From Burhinus oedicnemus (lineage: Eukaryota > Chordata > Aves > Charadriiformes > Burhinidae): a stretch of 64,000 nucleotides of DNA. Positions 13,501 to 26,691 of this stretch are shown here, piece after piece. The notes beneath the pieces were generated by a model. The model made no database searches. It saw only the letters and a program-made list of their open reading frames with translations, and was not told the DNA's origin. The translations under genes were made by a program, and so were the position numbers. The stretch is taken from the NCBI GenBank assembly GCA_008921705.1, contig VFFE01007216.1, forward strand, positions 1,413,027-1,477,026. The letters are read 5' to 3'. The first letter of the stretch is position 1, and each line of letters begins with the position of its first letter.

Positions 13501-15681
13501 AGGCTGAAAGAGATGGGATTTCTTATATGAAGGGGGAAATACAGAGTTTATAGTCACAGCTACCAAGAATTTGCCCAGCTTTGCCCAGCAAAGTAATCAC
13601 AGAGAGTCCATAATTATAAATCTATTGACTCTGAGGCCATACTGCCTGGATAAGGAAGAGAGGGAAATGTTTAGGGTCGTCTTGTGTTCTTAGGAGAGCG
13701 TTCTCCTTGTTCTCTGGGAACAAGGCCATGAAGATTGTGCTTAGCATTAACTTTTATGTCATTTCATGTCAGTTCAGTTAAATCAGGAAAGAAAGTAAGC
13801 CTGTGATTATGAGTTGTTTTCACTTGGAGACTGTTCATGTCAGGTTTTCATTTCAGAATTAGACTTAATTCAAAATCCTGTCTTTGATAAACTGACTTTG
13901 AAATCCTTCTGAAACAAACAGAAAACCCAGAAGCACCTATCTAGCTGTGTAATGAAGAAAACTAATCAGATTGAGCTCTAGAGCATTATTAAATTATTGC
14001 TCTAATATAACTTTCTGGTAGTTTACAAGAGCTCCTTTGTCCTGTAATTATTTAGTTCATTCTTTGTTTGTTTAAAGAAAAATTCAACCACACAATATGT
14101 CTCAGATATGTTCTTACAGCAAGCACTTTCCTAGAATGAGTTTATGCTCTGCAATGGAAGTATTTCCTTTTATCTGCCTAAAGATAGGCTTCAGTGCAAG
14201 CCTTCCATAATTCTATTTTTTGGGTAGAGATGAAAAAGATTTTAGGTTGAGTACCAACAGTGCGCTTATTTATACTTACCTTTTTTTTACATATTTATAC
14301 TTATTTACAGACTTGTATGTGTGTCTTAGGACATTATTCTCCTCAGTAGTTCCCATAACATGCTAATATACTTAAAAGCTTTGTTAATCTGACATCACTG
14401 TAAACAAAGGCCATTCTTTTCTTTAAATCCTTTTGCTTCCCACATCACCCAAGAAGAGAACACTATAATGTGAGAACTATATGCTACTCCTAGCATGTTT
14501 CTGCAGTCTTTCATCATCACTGCAATTCAGTGATAAGAATGCCATTTATTTTTAATTTATTCAGTCTGCTGTTGAGTCATAGCTGGGATTTGGTTTTTCT
14601 TTCAATGAGGCAAATTGACAGGGATAAGAAAAACAGTTTCTTAGAAAACTAAGTAACCCCCAGAACCTTGACAATTTCTACAGCCCCCCCCCCCTTCCTC
14701 ACTATTAGTGCTCAATATGTAACTCTCCAATTACTGTGTTTGCAAAGCAACTGTCAGGCTTCAGGAAGGTATAGCAACATAACTCATTACTGTCACTCAG
14801 ATCCTTTGGAGTTAGCACACGACAAATTTCACGTACATCAGTTACTGAAGGCAGCTGGTGTTATCTGCTAATCGATTCACTCAGCACAATGTCAGGCTTT
14901 GAGTTTAATCCCTAGCCGCTTGCTGTTTTCAAAAGATCAGACAGTAGAATAGCATTGAGGGGGTGCAGAAAGGATGGTAGCAGAGCAAAGTATGTGGGGG
15001 ACAAAAGGGCATTCCAGATGTCAGAGCACAGAAAAACCACATTTATTTTTTCAGCTGGTAGCAAATGAAAAAAATGAAAAGATGTATTTCTCTCTGACTG
15101 GATTACAAGAACACACAGAAACTTCAGGTAAAATGTCCAAAGCTCCATTTTAGTAGGTGTTTTGCAATACAGTAAGCCATTCTGCAAGAGGTCTTACTAT
15201 CGAGGTAGTCTGAAAGCTGGCTTGGAAAGCTAATTCCTGGAAGGGTGAGGATTCTCCTGCAGTATCTTGTTTAGATACAGCCATCAGTTTTGCTGAATGC
15301 TAACTCCTCTTTCCTCAGCAACATTCCCACTGTTCCCATTGACTCTGTTATGATGCATCGAATCAGCAACTGCTGCAGCAAACTGAATAACTAGAACAGC
15401 ACAAACAATAGGTTCCTCCCTGTCTGATCCATGTTTATGGAACAGTGAATTTTCAGACCTCTTAAAAGGCTTGTATTTCTAAGCAGGAACTGCGAATTGC
15501 AATACCTGCACTGCTCATCAGAGGTACATGGATTCTCTAACCATCCACTTCATATGCACAACCTAGGCCTAATAAGGTCCTGAGAAAGTTCCTTACACTT
15601 TGAACCCCAAATTGATCTTTTACTCCCTCTTTGTTCTCGACAGCTTCTACCTCAAGCTGAGTTGGTTGCTTCTTAGTAAAG
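10579..15681. other. Presumed intron 1, first part: no gene seen
   Basis: AT-rich non-coding sequence. It contains a short TC-rich microsatellite (11661-11680), a C11 run (14684-14694), and near 11922-11952 a degenerate match to the ancient-repeat core tgacttgcccaaggtcacac. Open frames near 12.6-13.4 kb overlap on both strands and show no family motif. Confidence 0.5.
11661..11680. repeat. (TC)n microsatellite
   Basis: Short pyrimidine run of alternating T and C with one interruption. Read in reverse it gives the repetitive Arg-Glu string of a spurious minus-strand frame. Confidence 0.8.
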
Positions 15682-16360
15682 TGTCCTGGTTTGAGATAAA
15701 ACAGGACCAATTTTGTTCAGTAACTTTGCTTTTCAGCTAGGCCTCTTCTAACTGCTGAAATTAACAGCCTGTTGTGCAGAAAACTGTTCGCTCTCAGAGT
15801 GATAAGACCCATGTTTATAGCTGATGCCAAGGAATGGGATGCAGAGAGGCTCCTGCTTATACTTATTGCTATGGCAACCAAGGCCAGACAACTTTGTTAC
15901 TTGCCCTGTTGGAGGGCTGGAGGTGGAAAAGCGTAGCGGGGTCACACCTGCGGGGAGGAGTGGACAGGACAGGCGACCCAAAACTGACCCACAGGGTGTT
16001 CCATCCCATCTGCCTCGTGCTCAGTATAAAAGCTGAAGGATCAAAGGGTCAGCTTTTTTTCTTCAATGGCCGGCATCTCTGTGTCTGCCTTTGATCCCAA
16101 TCCTGAATCCATATCTGGAATCCAGTTCCCATCCATCACTGAGTCCAGTCTGGGACTTCCCCCAGTGCCTGCTGGTGACATGATTGTCATCCTGGGAGCT
16201 TGATACAATTCTGTATATATTTCATTATTTTCTTTTTATTGTTTTATTATTAATATTTCTTTAAACTAGTTTAGTTCCTTCTAAACTCTTAAGTCTCTCT
16301 TTTTTCTCTCTCTCTCTCCTGCCTCCCTTCAGAAGGGCCAATCTGGCCCAAACTACGACA
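15682..16360 (+). mobile_element. Solo LTR, ERV-L-like (family 1, copy 1)
   Basis: A 679-bp element starts TGTCCTGGTTTGAG and ends CCCAAACTACGACA, so it has TG...CA ends with an imperfect terminal inverted repeat of about 14 bases. It is flanked by TAAAG (15677-15681) and TAAGG (16361-16365), a 5-bp target-site duplication with one mismatch, as expected for ERV-L-type integration. A TATAAAA box at 16025-16031 sets the orientation as plus. A second copy of the family lies at 27959-28720 and aligns along its whole length. No internal gag or pol sequence adjoins it, so it is a recombined solo LTR. A 78-codon antisense frame inside it is not a gene. Confidence 0.88.
16025..16031 (+). promoter_or_regulatory. 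TATA box of solo LTR copy 1
   Basis: TATAAAA lies in the context CTCAGTATAAAAGCTGA, which is identical in the second LTR copy at 28295-28301. It marks the probable U3/R boundary region. Whether it drives transcription now is unknown. Confidence 0.6.
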
Positions 16361-19300
16361 TAAGGCACATCTCCAAGTATTTGGGAGGAAAAGATGTGGA
16401 GAAGATGTGCTGTACAGACCGGTTGGAGCAAAGCCAGTATCCACATCTATACTGAGGTAAACTGGGTAGCACTAAGGATTCACTGCAAACCACATCTATT
16501 TCAGATGTTTATATGCCACTATCTGTTCTGAACCCGACTTCCATGCTTCTCTGAAGCAGAAGTCCTTGTAATACCCCCTAAGCTGCAACTCCTCTTTACA
16601 GACAGGAACTGGAAGTGTAGATGAGCATAATGTCCTGTCCAAAGTCACACAGGCAGTCTGAGGAATACAACCTGGCTTTTCTAAATCCTGAACATAATGC
16701 TCCAGCCTCTAGGACTTTTATTCTAAACCCTAGCACCAAACTGAAGTAACTACACCACATGAGGAACCTGAAGTGACATCCACCTAAAGCCTAGGGAGAT
16801 GTTTCCTCTGTCAGAAGTAGAACCTGCCATTACACAGCTCCCAGTGGTGACAACCAGCACCACTGCCAGTAAAGATTACCAGCACAATATCAACAGAAAA
16901 GGGCTCATGAATGCCTGGCACAATGCTGCTAGTTTTCCTATTAAGATGACAGAAGTGTCAGTAAGATAGAAATGCTTTAGTTCTCACTAACCTACCAACG
17001 ACTCCACATTGCTAATGCCTACTGGGACTTTTCCTTTAACAGAGGCAGCTGGGGCTTCTCTCTCCTTCACAGTTTTATCTCTGCTCACAGTGCAAAGCTC
17101 CAGGATGCCACAGTATGATCAAAGGCAATCAAGATTTACTGAGTGGTCACAGAACTCTTATAACACAGCAACTTCATGGTCATTTCTGCCCTGAAAATGC
17201 TGCACAAATATTAAATAAGGAAAGCTTCCTTTTTACAGTGCAATAAGCTAAAAGATAGCGTCTGAAACAAGTTATGTGTTGATGATAAATTGTCCTCATG
17301 AGCATAATTTGCTGCTTTTGCTATTTACGTAACTTCACAGGTCCCAGATGAGCAGACTATCAAGCAATGAAAGAAAAGATACTCAAGTATGCTGTGTAAG
17401 CATCATACAATAGAAGAGGGAAAAAACAGGGCAACCTGAAAAAATATCCAAATGTAATCAGAACAGATGAGTGGTTTTGACACAGTGTCAGTAACTTCTC
17501 TTATTATGAGAACATATTCAGATATAATTAGCCTCCCTGTCACAAAGAATCAGAACTAATAACTTTGATGCAAACGTTTGCAAGCTGGGGATATAGCCTT
17601 CTCAGAGTCTCTGAAGGAAGCACTTTACCTTTTGTCTGTTATGTATGAGGACAGCCTTAAAGAGCTGGCAAATACTTTGGAGGGTCAGAGTTCTCTGGTG
17701 ATACTAATTACTCTGGTGATAATAATTGCTTCCTTGTAACTGATTAACTTTTCTTCTTATTTGTTGTTGTAGGAATTTACTTTCCATATGATTCATTTAG
17801 CCCCCTCTGCTTTCTGTAAAAAGACAGCAGATGTTAAATATCAACAGGGGATATGCATGAAAGGCTTGTGTTTATGTTAGGTTGATTTTAAGGACTGGAT
17901 TTGTAATTGCATTCAAATTCTGTCCCACTGAAACCACTGATGACTCCAGGTTATTAGAGTGATCCTCTATTGTTTCACACCTGACACCTGTGAATCTCTG
18001 TCGGGTCTAGATAGAAAAATGCTGTCATTAAATGCTTTGAAAGATTTTGATTTGACAATATTTTTACAGCCATACTGTGCAGGTGTGAATACCTACAATA
18101 AAAATAGTCATGGAGAAGGAAATTTCACATTTTGGGATTCTGTGTATCACATTTCTTCGGACTTTTGGGGTTCAGTTCTGCTTCATGTGATCATGATGGC
18201 AGCTGTTACTTAGGAGTGCTCAAAATCACACCAAATCAAGCCATATCAGCTGATTAGCATATCAGTATACTGACAGGTCAAGTAACAAACACAGGTACAA
18301 CATATTCCATATCCAGTTGCTTATATGATGATCTTTTCCCATATTCTTCTGACCATCCACATTAATACTGTTATATCGTCTTCATTCCGTCAAAGTCATA
18401 CTAACTAAAGTGAGTGAGATGAAACAGAATGCAAGTGGATGAAAGATGGAAAGAGAGAGAGAAAGAAGCAGAATCAATTAGGCTAATTAATGGCAGACAA
18501 ACAACAGTAAAAAAGAAGTTTCTCAGTAAGTTGCAAGTGACATTAAATTCAGAAGGCAGCTTGGGGAGAAATAATGAGGTTACCAGACCTTTTTAAATAC
18601 AATTAAATAATGTATGTTCTTCTAATCTAAAGAAAGAAAACAACAGTAGTACTTGAAAAGGAAGAGTCAGATTATGACTTTGGTCTTGTACCACAGGACT
18701 CCTCAGGAAAGGGCGTGGAACTGAGCTACAGAAGACACTGGCAAAACCTCCCAGGTCTATTGTTTGCTTGCTTGCTTGCTTGCTTGCTCGCTCGCTCATT
18801 TACCTTTTCTTTCCTAAGAAAATGAAGCTTACACAGCCATATTCACATCATCTGACACCTCAGGAATTTCCTTGGGCAATTTCCAACCCATCTGACAGAG
18901 CAGACTCCGAAGATATTACATTCCCTTAAGTTTCATGAAGGAAGTAGAGGCTTCAAGAAAAGTCTTATTACTGCTGCCTCTGACAGAATACCCAATTATG
19001 TTTTAGACGTCAGAGAAGATACTAGGTATTAGAGAGAGATATTAAGGACTAGCCTTTGTTAGTTACGCCATCCATTGAAGTCTCTTTTCATCTTTTTCTG
19101 TCCTTAATTTTCCTCCATCTATCCTTCTTATTTAGATTTATTTCCCTTGAGGCATACCCGTGTGCTGCTCTGCCTTTAGACCATAGCACTGCTGGGAGCC
19201 CCAGTCAGCTTAGATCTCGCCTGTGATGCATCTCATAACACAAAATGCCTCATACAAGAAGTAAAAGCATAATTTCACTAAAAAATGACACTATTTATAG

Positions 19301-20334
19301 AGAACCCGCAGCACAAGAAACAAATGGAGCTGTCTACATTTCCCTTCTGATATATACATACATATATGTAAATTATCTCAAGGAAGAAAGCTGTCCATGT
19401 TTCACGGTTTCATAGGACATGCTGCTGCAGTTCTATAACACATCTTCAGTCTGCTTTTCCACAAAGAAAAATTACAGTTTGCAAAATCAAGGTGAAGAAG
19501 TAAGTCAAAGTTTAAAAAAAGTAAAGTGTAATTTTACTGAAAGATGTTACAAACAGGTGTATGCACTGTTCCAATAGGTCTTGCCTCTCAGAAATAACTC
19601 TTCTGGGAATACAATGCAAGCCAGAAGACTGTCAGACTTTCAGAAAAGTCTACAGCAGTGCAGGAAGTGATGAGATGAAAGACTTATGGTTGACCTTTAT
19701 TCTAAGGGAGAGTGGAATATAATAGAATTTCTTGCACAACTTCGGCTTAGGACAGAAAAATTTGTCATATAACCTACAGCGTAGCAATATTACAGTTTAG
19801 CCAGTTTTAAATATAGAGCATTCTTACCTGTAACCTGCTGTTTAAACATTATTTTATTGACTGTGCTTGCTATTCACCTTTATTATATGGAAAACATTAG
19901 AATTTATTATCCAAAGGGTATGATATCCAGGTGACACAATCTTTGAGGCACAAGGAATAAAGAATAAACAGATAGCGCCCTGTAGAATACATATTTTTTT
20001 TTTGCAAATGAACAATTTAATAGCTAAGTAACAGGGAGTAGAGATTTGTGGTACAACTCAGTAAAATCTTAGAATAAGAACTAGAAAAGGATTCTAAGTA
20101 TTCACGAGTGAGGCTATCTCACAAATTCATCTCACAGATGTGGCAGTTGTTTCCAAATAATTTAGCACACTTTGAAAGGCTGATAACCTGCTTGTGCCAT
20201 GACTTCATCCACAGCACTCAGTGTTGTACTATTGTAAAACTTCATGAAAATCAAAACGATAAGTATTAAAACTAAACAGCCACCCCTGGAATTGATTGAA
20301 TGGTTGGTATGTGCACTCTGCAACTCTTCCACAG
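16361..20334. other. Presumed intron 1, second part: no gene seen
   Basis: AT-rich sequence with a degenerate ancient-repeat core at 16632-16660 (TCCAAAGTCACACAGGCAGTC) and a tetranucleotide microsatellite at 18762-18797. A segment near 19430-19500 is open before a GAAGAA/GTAAGT donor, but its acceptor is weak and I do not call it. Confidence 0.5.
18762..18797. repeat. (TTGC)n / (TCGC)n tetranucleotide microsatellite
   Basis: About nine units, TTGC repeated and then changing to TCGC in the last units. On the minus strand it encodes the repetitive SKQASKQ start of a spurious frame. Confidence 0.9.
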
Positions 20335-20407
20335 ATAAAAGAATTGGGTTACTACTCAAATAGTTCTATGAGGACAGTTTTGAAAAACAAAATAGATGAA
20401 TTGAAAG
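20335..20407 (+). CDS. Coding exon 2 of the visible chain, unidentified gene
   Basis: This exon of 73 bases sits between a strong acceptor (CTCTGCAACTCTTCCACAG) and a strong donor (TTGAAAG before GTAAGG). It is open in one frame for 24 codons starting IKELGYYSNSSM and ending NKIDELK, plus one base of a split codon (phase 0 in, phase 1 out). The incoming phase matches the exon at 10433-10578. The outgoing single G combines with GT of the exon at 38706 to make a Gly codon. The peptide is short and charged, and I recognise no family. The intron to the next visible exon would be about 18.3 kb, so a further exon of length divisible by three could be hidden there. Confidence 0.5.
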
Positions 20408-23400
20408 GTAAGGAAATGCTGGATTCAGAAGAGAAGTTCACCATTATCATAATTTTATTATTTTCTTGTTCATTAAGTGCAAATCTGAACACTGCCTAAC
20501 AGCTCACACAGCAGTTAAGTCAGATGATTGTAGCAGGAGAAAGAATCAGTTCACTGAAAAGGTGTATTTACTTCAATTTAAATGGAATTTAACCTAGATT
20601 GAACTGAAGTCTTCTTACAGCACTAGTGTGAGCAAGAAGTGAATGCAGCTTGGTTTTGTTTGTTTTTAAGAGGAAGCTCTTGAGATGAATGTAATACGTA
20701 ATACATTATTTCTAACTCCAGCTGAACGAAGTTTTCCATTAAGAAGACTATAAGAAAAAAACCTCATAATCCTAAAAGTCTTTCAACGTAGGCATTACCT
20801 AAGACATCAGTGACTTTTAGCTGTGCAAAAACTCCAGTTACCTCATAGGAAGATAATTCCAGAAAAGATTTTTTTATTTTGATGGAAGAATCATTTTAGT
20901 CTTCATCCATAAATAACTTAGCAGTTCACTTTTCAATTCTCATAAAACTAACTTTTTACTGAAGGAGAAGAATCTGTAATTTTGAGAATGTTGTGCTGTT
21001 CCGCTGTAATAAAGAGGTTAAGCACTTGCCTGAACTGCAAAGCTCATCTGCAGCTGAACTACAGAACTATAAAACATCCCTCTTAAATGCAGAGACAAAT
21101 TAAGGATACTAAGGCACAGAAGAAAAAGGGTTTTAATAGTTTGCCATGAAGCGTTTTGGAACATCTAAACAACACTTCAATAAAGCATTATTATATTTGG
21201 GGCACGAATTTTCTACCACATGTTTCTTTCTCTAGTAAAAGTTTCCACTGATAATAGGAAAATCACTGCCATTTGTATTTTCAAGGAAAGTAAACACTCA
21301 TCAGGAGAATGTGGTCTTCCTCTGCAGTTATTTCATTTATAGTACTTAGGTTATTAATCACCTATTATAATATGATTGTTGAAAACAGTCATCTTCCCTT
21401 TCTTCTTCTGTTGGGATGTTAGAAGGAAATGAAACAGCTTTGCGACCAAAGTATTTGCCGGATGAGATTGATAGCTAGTATATGACATCAATAAGCATAG
21501 AGTTACTACAGGATTACTTGATTTAAAATTTTCTCACTGCACACTTAAGCTTTCAATAAAAAAAAAAAATTATATAGATGCATTGAAGTGTAAAAACTAC
21601 CTGTATTTGTGCCATAAGGCACTGGGTCACCTTAGCAAATGCACTAGACAGTCAAATATAAATGTTTTGTCTTTGAACAGAACCAATGAATAATGTCATA
21701 GGCTTTTAAATTATGTTTGCTGTAAATTGAAAGATTCAGCAACTCAATGAGATCGAGGTTGTTTTGCTGCTGGCTTTACACATTTATTCCAAATCATGAA
21801 ACTAATTGTTTCTAGCTAAGCTTCATCAGGCCGAAAGCAAAACCGCCTCTTGCATTTTTTTCCTGTCCATCAAACTACCTGTGCACAGTAAATTATAACT
21901 GTTATGCTTCATGTTCTCTGAGTTTATCTGGCTTTAGTGGATGTCACAGTAAATAGTGAATGCACATGCAATCCATTTGTTTTAAAGCGGTTTAGCAGGA
22001 GAAAAATCAACAGTTTTACAAAGGAGCTTTTAATGGGCAGCTACTTGATTTTGGGAAATTCTAATAACTCGAAGGAAAATGTTGAAACTAAAGAATGTGA
22101 CAAAACTACAGCATCCTAAATGCAAGGCAATGGACAAGTCATACTAAACTCTTCTCGTCTGCCATGAGGCAGTCCTCATCTGTTGGCTTCACCACTTGCA
22201 GGAGTGCTTCTTCTCCCTCTTTGGGCTTTCCAGGTGACCGCCTCTCTCACCAATTTGCCATCAGCTTCTGGCTGAAGATGCTATTTCCCACTCCCCTTTT
22301 CCTCCTACCACTTCAGGTGCTTAAGCACTACCAAGCATCTTCTTACACCTGTTATGTGATAAACATGGTGGTACAAGACTTGGCTCTTCTTGTCTTGTCC
22401 CTTAAAAACATTTATTGCTCCTGTTCTTGCAACTGATGGTTGTTTCCCCTCTTCCTTGTGTTGTCCTCAAAATTTGCGATACTGTAGTTGGTTACCTAAT
22501 GTATGAGGTGGTAGTAAACTCTTCCTTGCCTTTCAGTAAGCCTCCCCAGCTGTGTGCTGACTGTCCTAATACACCATATTAATTCACCCAGTTGCAGCTA
22601 TCAAGCCTTTTGCTGTCAACCTTTAAAATAGAAAAGTCGTACTTTCCTCTTAATGCTATCACAAACATGAATTACTGTCAACTTAAAGTTAACTTGGCAT
22701 GTTGTGGGTCATCAGGCAATATTATTTTGCTATGCTTTTAGCACTTTCATTGAATGCACTGACTTTTACTAAGCCTCATCGCTCTCAAGGATGTGGTATA
22801 GTTGTAGATGCTTTCCCCCAAGGTATAACTGAGGAAGGGCTTTTGTTGTCCAAAGGTTCTCTAGACTGTAGTCAGCAGCAAAGATTTCGGTGTCTTCTCG
22901 TGGATCGGGCTTTAATTGGAAAGAAAGTCACAGATAAATATTAATGTGGGAAGGCTTTTTCTATCTTCTTATAATAGTTGTTATATAAACACAACTCCCC
23001 ATCTCATTAACTACTTAAATTTGCAACATAAATAGAAATATTTGGTGGTGGAATGTTATTATCTTATCCCTTCCTGAAATAAGTAGATTGTGTGATACAT
23101 CACTGTCCACTGGAAGCACTAACCGGTGTTGTGGAGGAAATTAATTGCTTAATTCTGCTCTCTAAGCTGCAAGCTAATTAGCAGAATAGCACTAAGCATT
23201 AGTTACCAGCTCTACAATACTTTTTTGAAATGTCACTCACTTTATTCACTAGTGGGACATGTACTGTATGTTTCTGTGAAGTTATAGCTACTTCCAAGAA
23301 TAAACACTGAACATGAAATGGTATTTAAGAATTTAAGCATAACTGGAGGTATTCCCCCCAGATTTAATATCAACCAAACAAATTGTTCATGCAAATGATC

Positions 23401-26140
23401 CTAATATGAAGCATAATTGTATCTATCTTCTTGCAAATATTTCGGTATATAATCACAGTATGGATACAGTAATGCAGAAGGTAAATTATTCTGTGGTCTC
23501 AAAGGAAGATGTGCAATTCCTTTGGATTACATGCAGTATTTCAGCAAATATTATATGACTCATAATCTCACCTTTCTTTGGACAATACTGTTAATAGTAC
23601 CTAAACAACAGAGTTAATTCTCTGGAACGTAACCACTGTGTACTGATCTCAGTTCTTCAGTAATCCTCCAGTTCACTGCTGTCTTTCCAAGATTGCTATG
23701 AGACATTGAATGATTAAGGCTTGATAATCTTGGCAAATGTTGCCCAGCACATTCACCAGCAATAAAACTCACCAGATATAAGCCCATGTGCATGCTTTTC
23801 CTGCTGTGGATAGGACTGGCAAAAGTTATGCTGAAAAAAAACAGGAAAAATCATGTATCAGAAATAGATTAAAATCATGTATAGTTATTTCAGAACAAAA
23901 ATTCACATTGCCTCCATATCAAACGCATGTTAAATCAGAAGCGCTCAAATTCCATCCGTTTACCTTTTAAAAACTTTCAAATCATTTTTTCTCTATATGG
24001 GTCTTTTCTTTCATGCCCTGTATTTCAGAAATATTAATATTCCTGCTTTCTTCTTCCTGCATACTGGAAACTGTTTTCTGTAGGACATTGAATTTTCCTA
24101 AGACATCTCCTATAAATTTTTGTCCAGAAAAGCTTTGTATGTTTTTTGGTTTTGGTTTTGTTTTTTTTTTTTTTACTACATTGAAACAAAGTACACATGC
24201 TAAGAGGAACAGCCCCAAATTTGACTGTGAGCCAAATCTCACATCATCTTTGGCATTTATAGTTAAATTTGTCATCATTACTATGAATATAGCTGATAGG
24301 AACTCCAGAATGTGCCTGTGGTACGACAACGTACCTCTAAGACACAGTTTTTTAGCTTGGGCTCTCAACTGGACCTCAGTAGATCTAGTTTCATATTGAT
24401 ATATTCCACAGAACACAATTATGGTACTGTGGACAGTTTTAAATGTCTGATTTCGAAAATAAGGAGAGGCATGCTGCTTCTTTCTTCTGCCTGCTGCTGA
24501 TCTACCGGCATTGTTGTAAACAGGGCTGCAGAATATGGGTATGTCTGTTTCTATAAATGAGCTGAAAGCTGAAGTAGCTGAATCCTGAAGAGCCAACAAG
24601 ACATCTTAATGTCATAGTGGTTACTTATAATATGGCAGTTCCTAAATTCCATGTCTTGTTTTAGCAATTACTATCATTGTGTCCAAGTACAAAGTTATCA
24701 GGGTAAGGTATATGTCATATAGTTGTAGTACAAGAGGGTGTTTATGTAGGACCAAATGTTCCCAATTTTTTTTTAAAAAAAGTCATGTTGAGACATGTTC
24801 CAACTTAGTATAAAAGGACTCCTGGTTATTTGCATTATAGTAGCATCATACAGTGTACCACAACCTGTGCCTCATTATACCAGTACACTGTAAATACAGA
24901 CTGAATCACTCCCTGTCAAGAGTTTACAGTTTAAATATACAAATTTATTGGAAATAAACGACTGCTTTTTACCTCTGCTAAGAGGCTGGCTGAGTATTAG
25001 GTGGTGGTGGTTTCTAGGAACTGATTCAAATGGACATAGGAAGGAAACTTTTACAAGACAGATATAGATCAAGGAAGAAGGATGCACAGACGTATTGCAG
25101 TGAACTTACTTTATACTGCTAGGGTGAGTTTATAGAAAGCCCTCTCTGCTGTCATTTCTGCCTTTGTGATAATTAGAATATTAATTCTAAGAGATAAGAG
25201 AATAAGATCAAAGCATTTGGAAAAATTGCTGGATAGCTAAAACTCTACTGCATAGCCTAGGCACTGTCACTCGTTGTCACCATGATCTGTACTTTTGCCA
25301 CTGGGTATATGTTGGCTGGTGAGAAATCACTACTGTTGTAACTATTGCCGTCTTTATAGATAGTTCCATACCAGTGGAAGTATCAGTACTAATATGTTGT
25401 GACCAATTCTTCTGAAATTTGCATTTGGAAGGGATCTGCTGGTTTAGGGTTGAGGAAAATTATATTTTTGAATTTTTTATTATGAAGGATACTTGGGCAT
25501 GGTTGCTCTTCCTTCATTAAGCAAACTTAAATTGATCAGTAAAGGCAGGAGACACCATTTCAGAAATGCAAAGCAATCACTGAAAGGGCAGAAATGTAAA
25601 GTACAAAAAAAAAAAAAAAAAAAGTCTATCTGTGACATTACTTTTTTTTCTTATTAGAATAAAACAATGGATCAGTCAAGTAACCCAAGGGGTTATTGTT
25701 ATTTTCACTAAGTAGTTGATTTAATTACCAACATTGTATAAAATTTTCAAGAGATAATTTGTTCAAATGACACATCTTCCATTTGGTCCTGAAACTAAAG
25801 GATTCAACAGGATGTGCTTTATGTACATTTTAAAACTCTTCCTCACTCTCAGTGAAACAAGATCCCTGTAGACTTACATCCCCTGGTAATGGCAGAGCTA
25901 TATGGGATTATAAAATAGGAGAAGTCTTCAGCTACTTCTGTAGAAATTCATATAGTGTCAAAGTTCCTGATTTCAAACCCTGGCTTCAGCCTTAGTAGGG
26001 CCACATAGAAATGCCAGCTTTGCTGAAAGGGAATTCTACACACGTATCTGCTAGCAGAAGCTGCTACTTTTAGTCTTTGTCCATCCTGAAATCATTCACA
26101 TGTTCAGATGGAAAGTAAACAATTAATAATCTTGTCTAAT
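20408..26140. other. Presumed intron 2, first part
   Basis: AT-rich sequence with poly(T) (24161-24174) and poly(A) (25605-25623) runs. It contains an unusually long minus-strand open frame of 205 codons (23982-24599) that matches no family I know. No other support for a gene is visible. Confidence 0.5.
25605..25623. repeat. A19 homopolymer
   Basis: Nineteen consecutive adenines. No AATAAA lies in the preceding 40 bases, so a retrocopy end is less likely here than at 9900. Confidence 0.85.
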
Positions 26141-26691
26141 CATGCCGGGTCGACCCTGGCCAGCACCTAAGCACCCACCAGCTGCTTGCTCAACCCCCCA
26201 CCCCAGCAGGATGGGGGAGAGAATCCAAAAAGCAAAAGTTAGAAGAACTCATGGGTTGAGATAAAGACAGTTTAATAAGTGAAGGGAAGAAAAAGAAAAG
26301 GGGAGAAAAAAAAAAGGTGATGTAAAGGCAAGCACTCGCTACCTCCCACCAGCAAACCGATGCTCAGCAAGTCTCCCAGCAATGGCTACTTTGGAAAAGA
26401 CCACCCCGATGTTACTGCTGAACGTGAAGTTAGATGGTACGGAATATCACTTTGGCCAGTCCGGGTCAGCTGTTCTAGCCATGTCCCCTGCCAGACTTCT
26501 GCCCACTCCCAGCGTCCTCCCTTTGGGGGTGTAGTGAGAAACAGAGATGGCCTTGACACTGTGCGAGCACTGTTCAGCAATAGCTAAAACACTGATGTGT
26601 TATCATCACTGGTTTGGTCACCAGTCTAAAATACAGCACCTTATGGGCTGCTAGGAAGAAAACTAACCCAATCCCAGCCAGCCCCAGTACA
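26141..26691 (-). mobile_element. Solo LTR, ERV-L-like (family 2), reverse orientation
   Basis: Read on the minus strand, the element starts TGTACTGGGGCTGGCTGGGA and carries ATTAAACTGTCTTTATCTCAACCC, the polyadenylation-signal region typical of a common avian LTR family, then ends near GGTCGACCCGGCA. The direct repeat CTAAT flanks it at 26136-26140 and 26692-26696, the 5-bp duplication expected for this class. The usual TATA region of the family is not recognisable in this copy. No internal retroviral genes adjoin, so it is a solo LTR. Family assignment is from memory of bird genomes. Confidence 0.85.

Noticed and set aside
25022..25125. Open segments before a GCTAGG/GTGAGT donor
   Set aside because: The frame that fits the good acceptor hits TAG at the donor, and the other frame has only weak acceptors.
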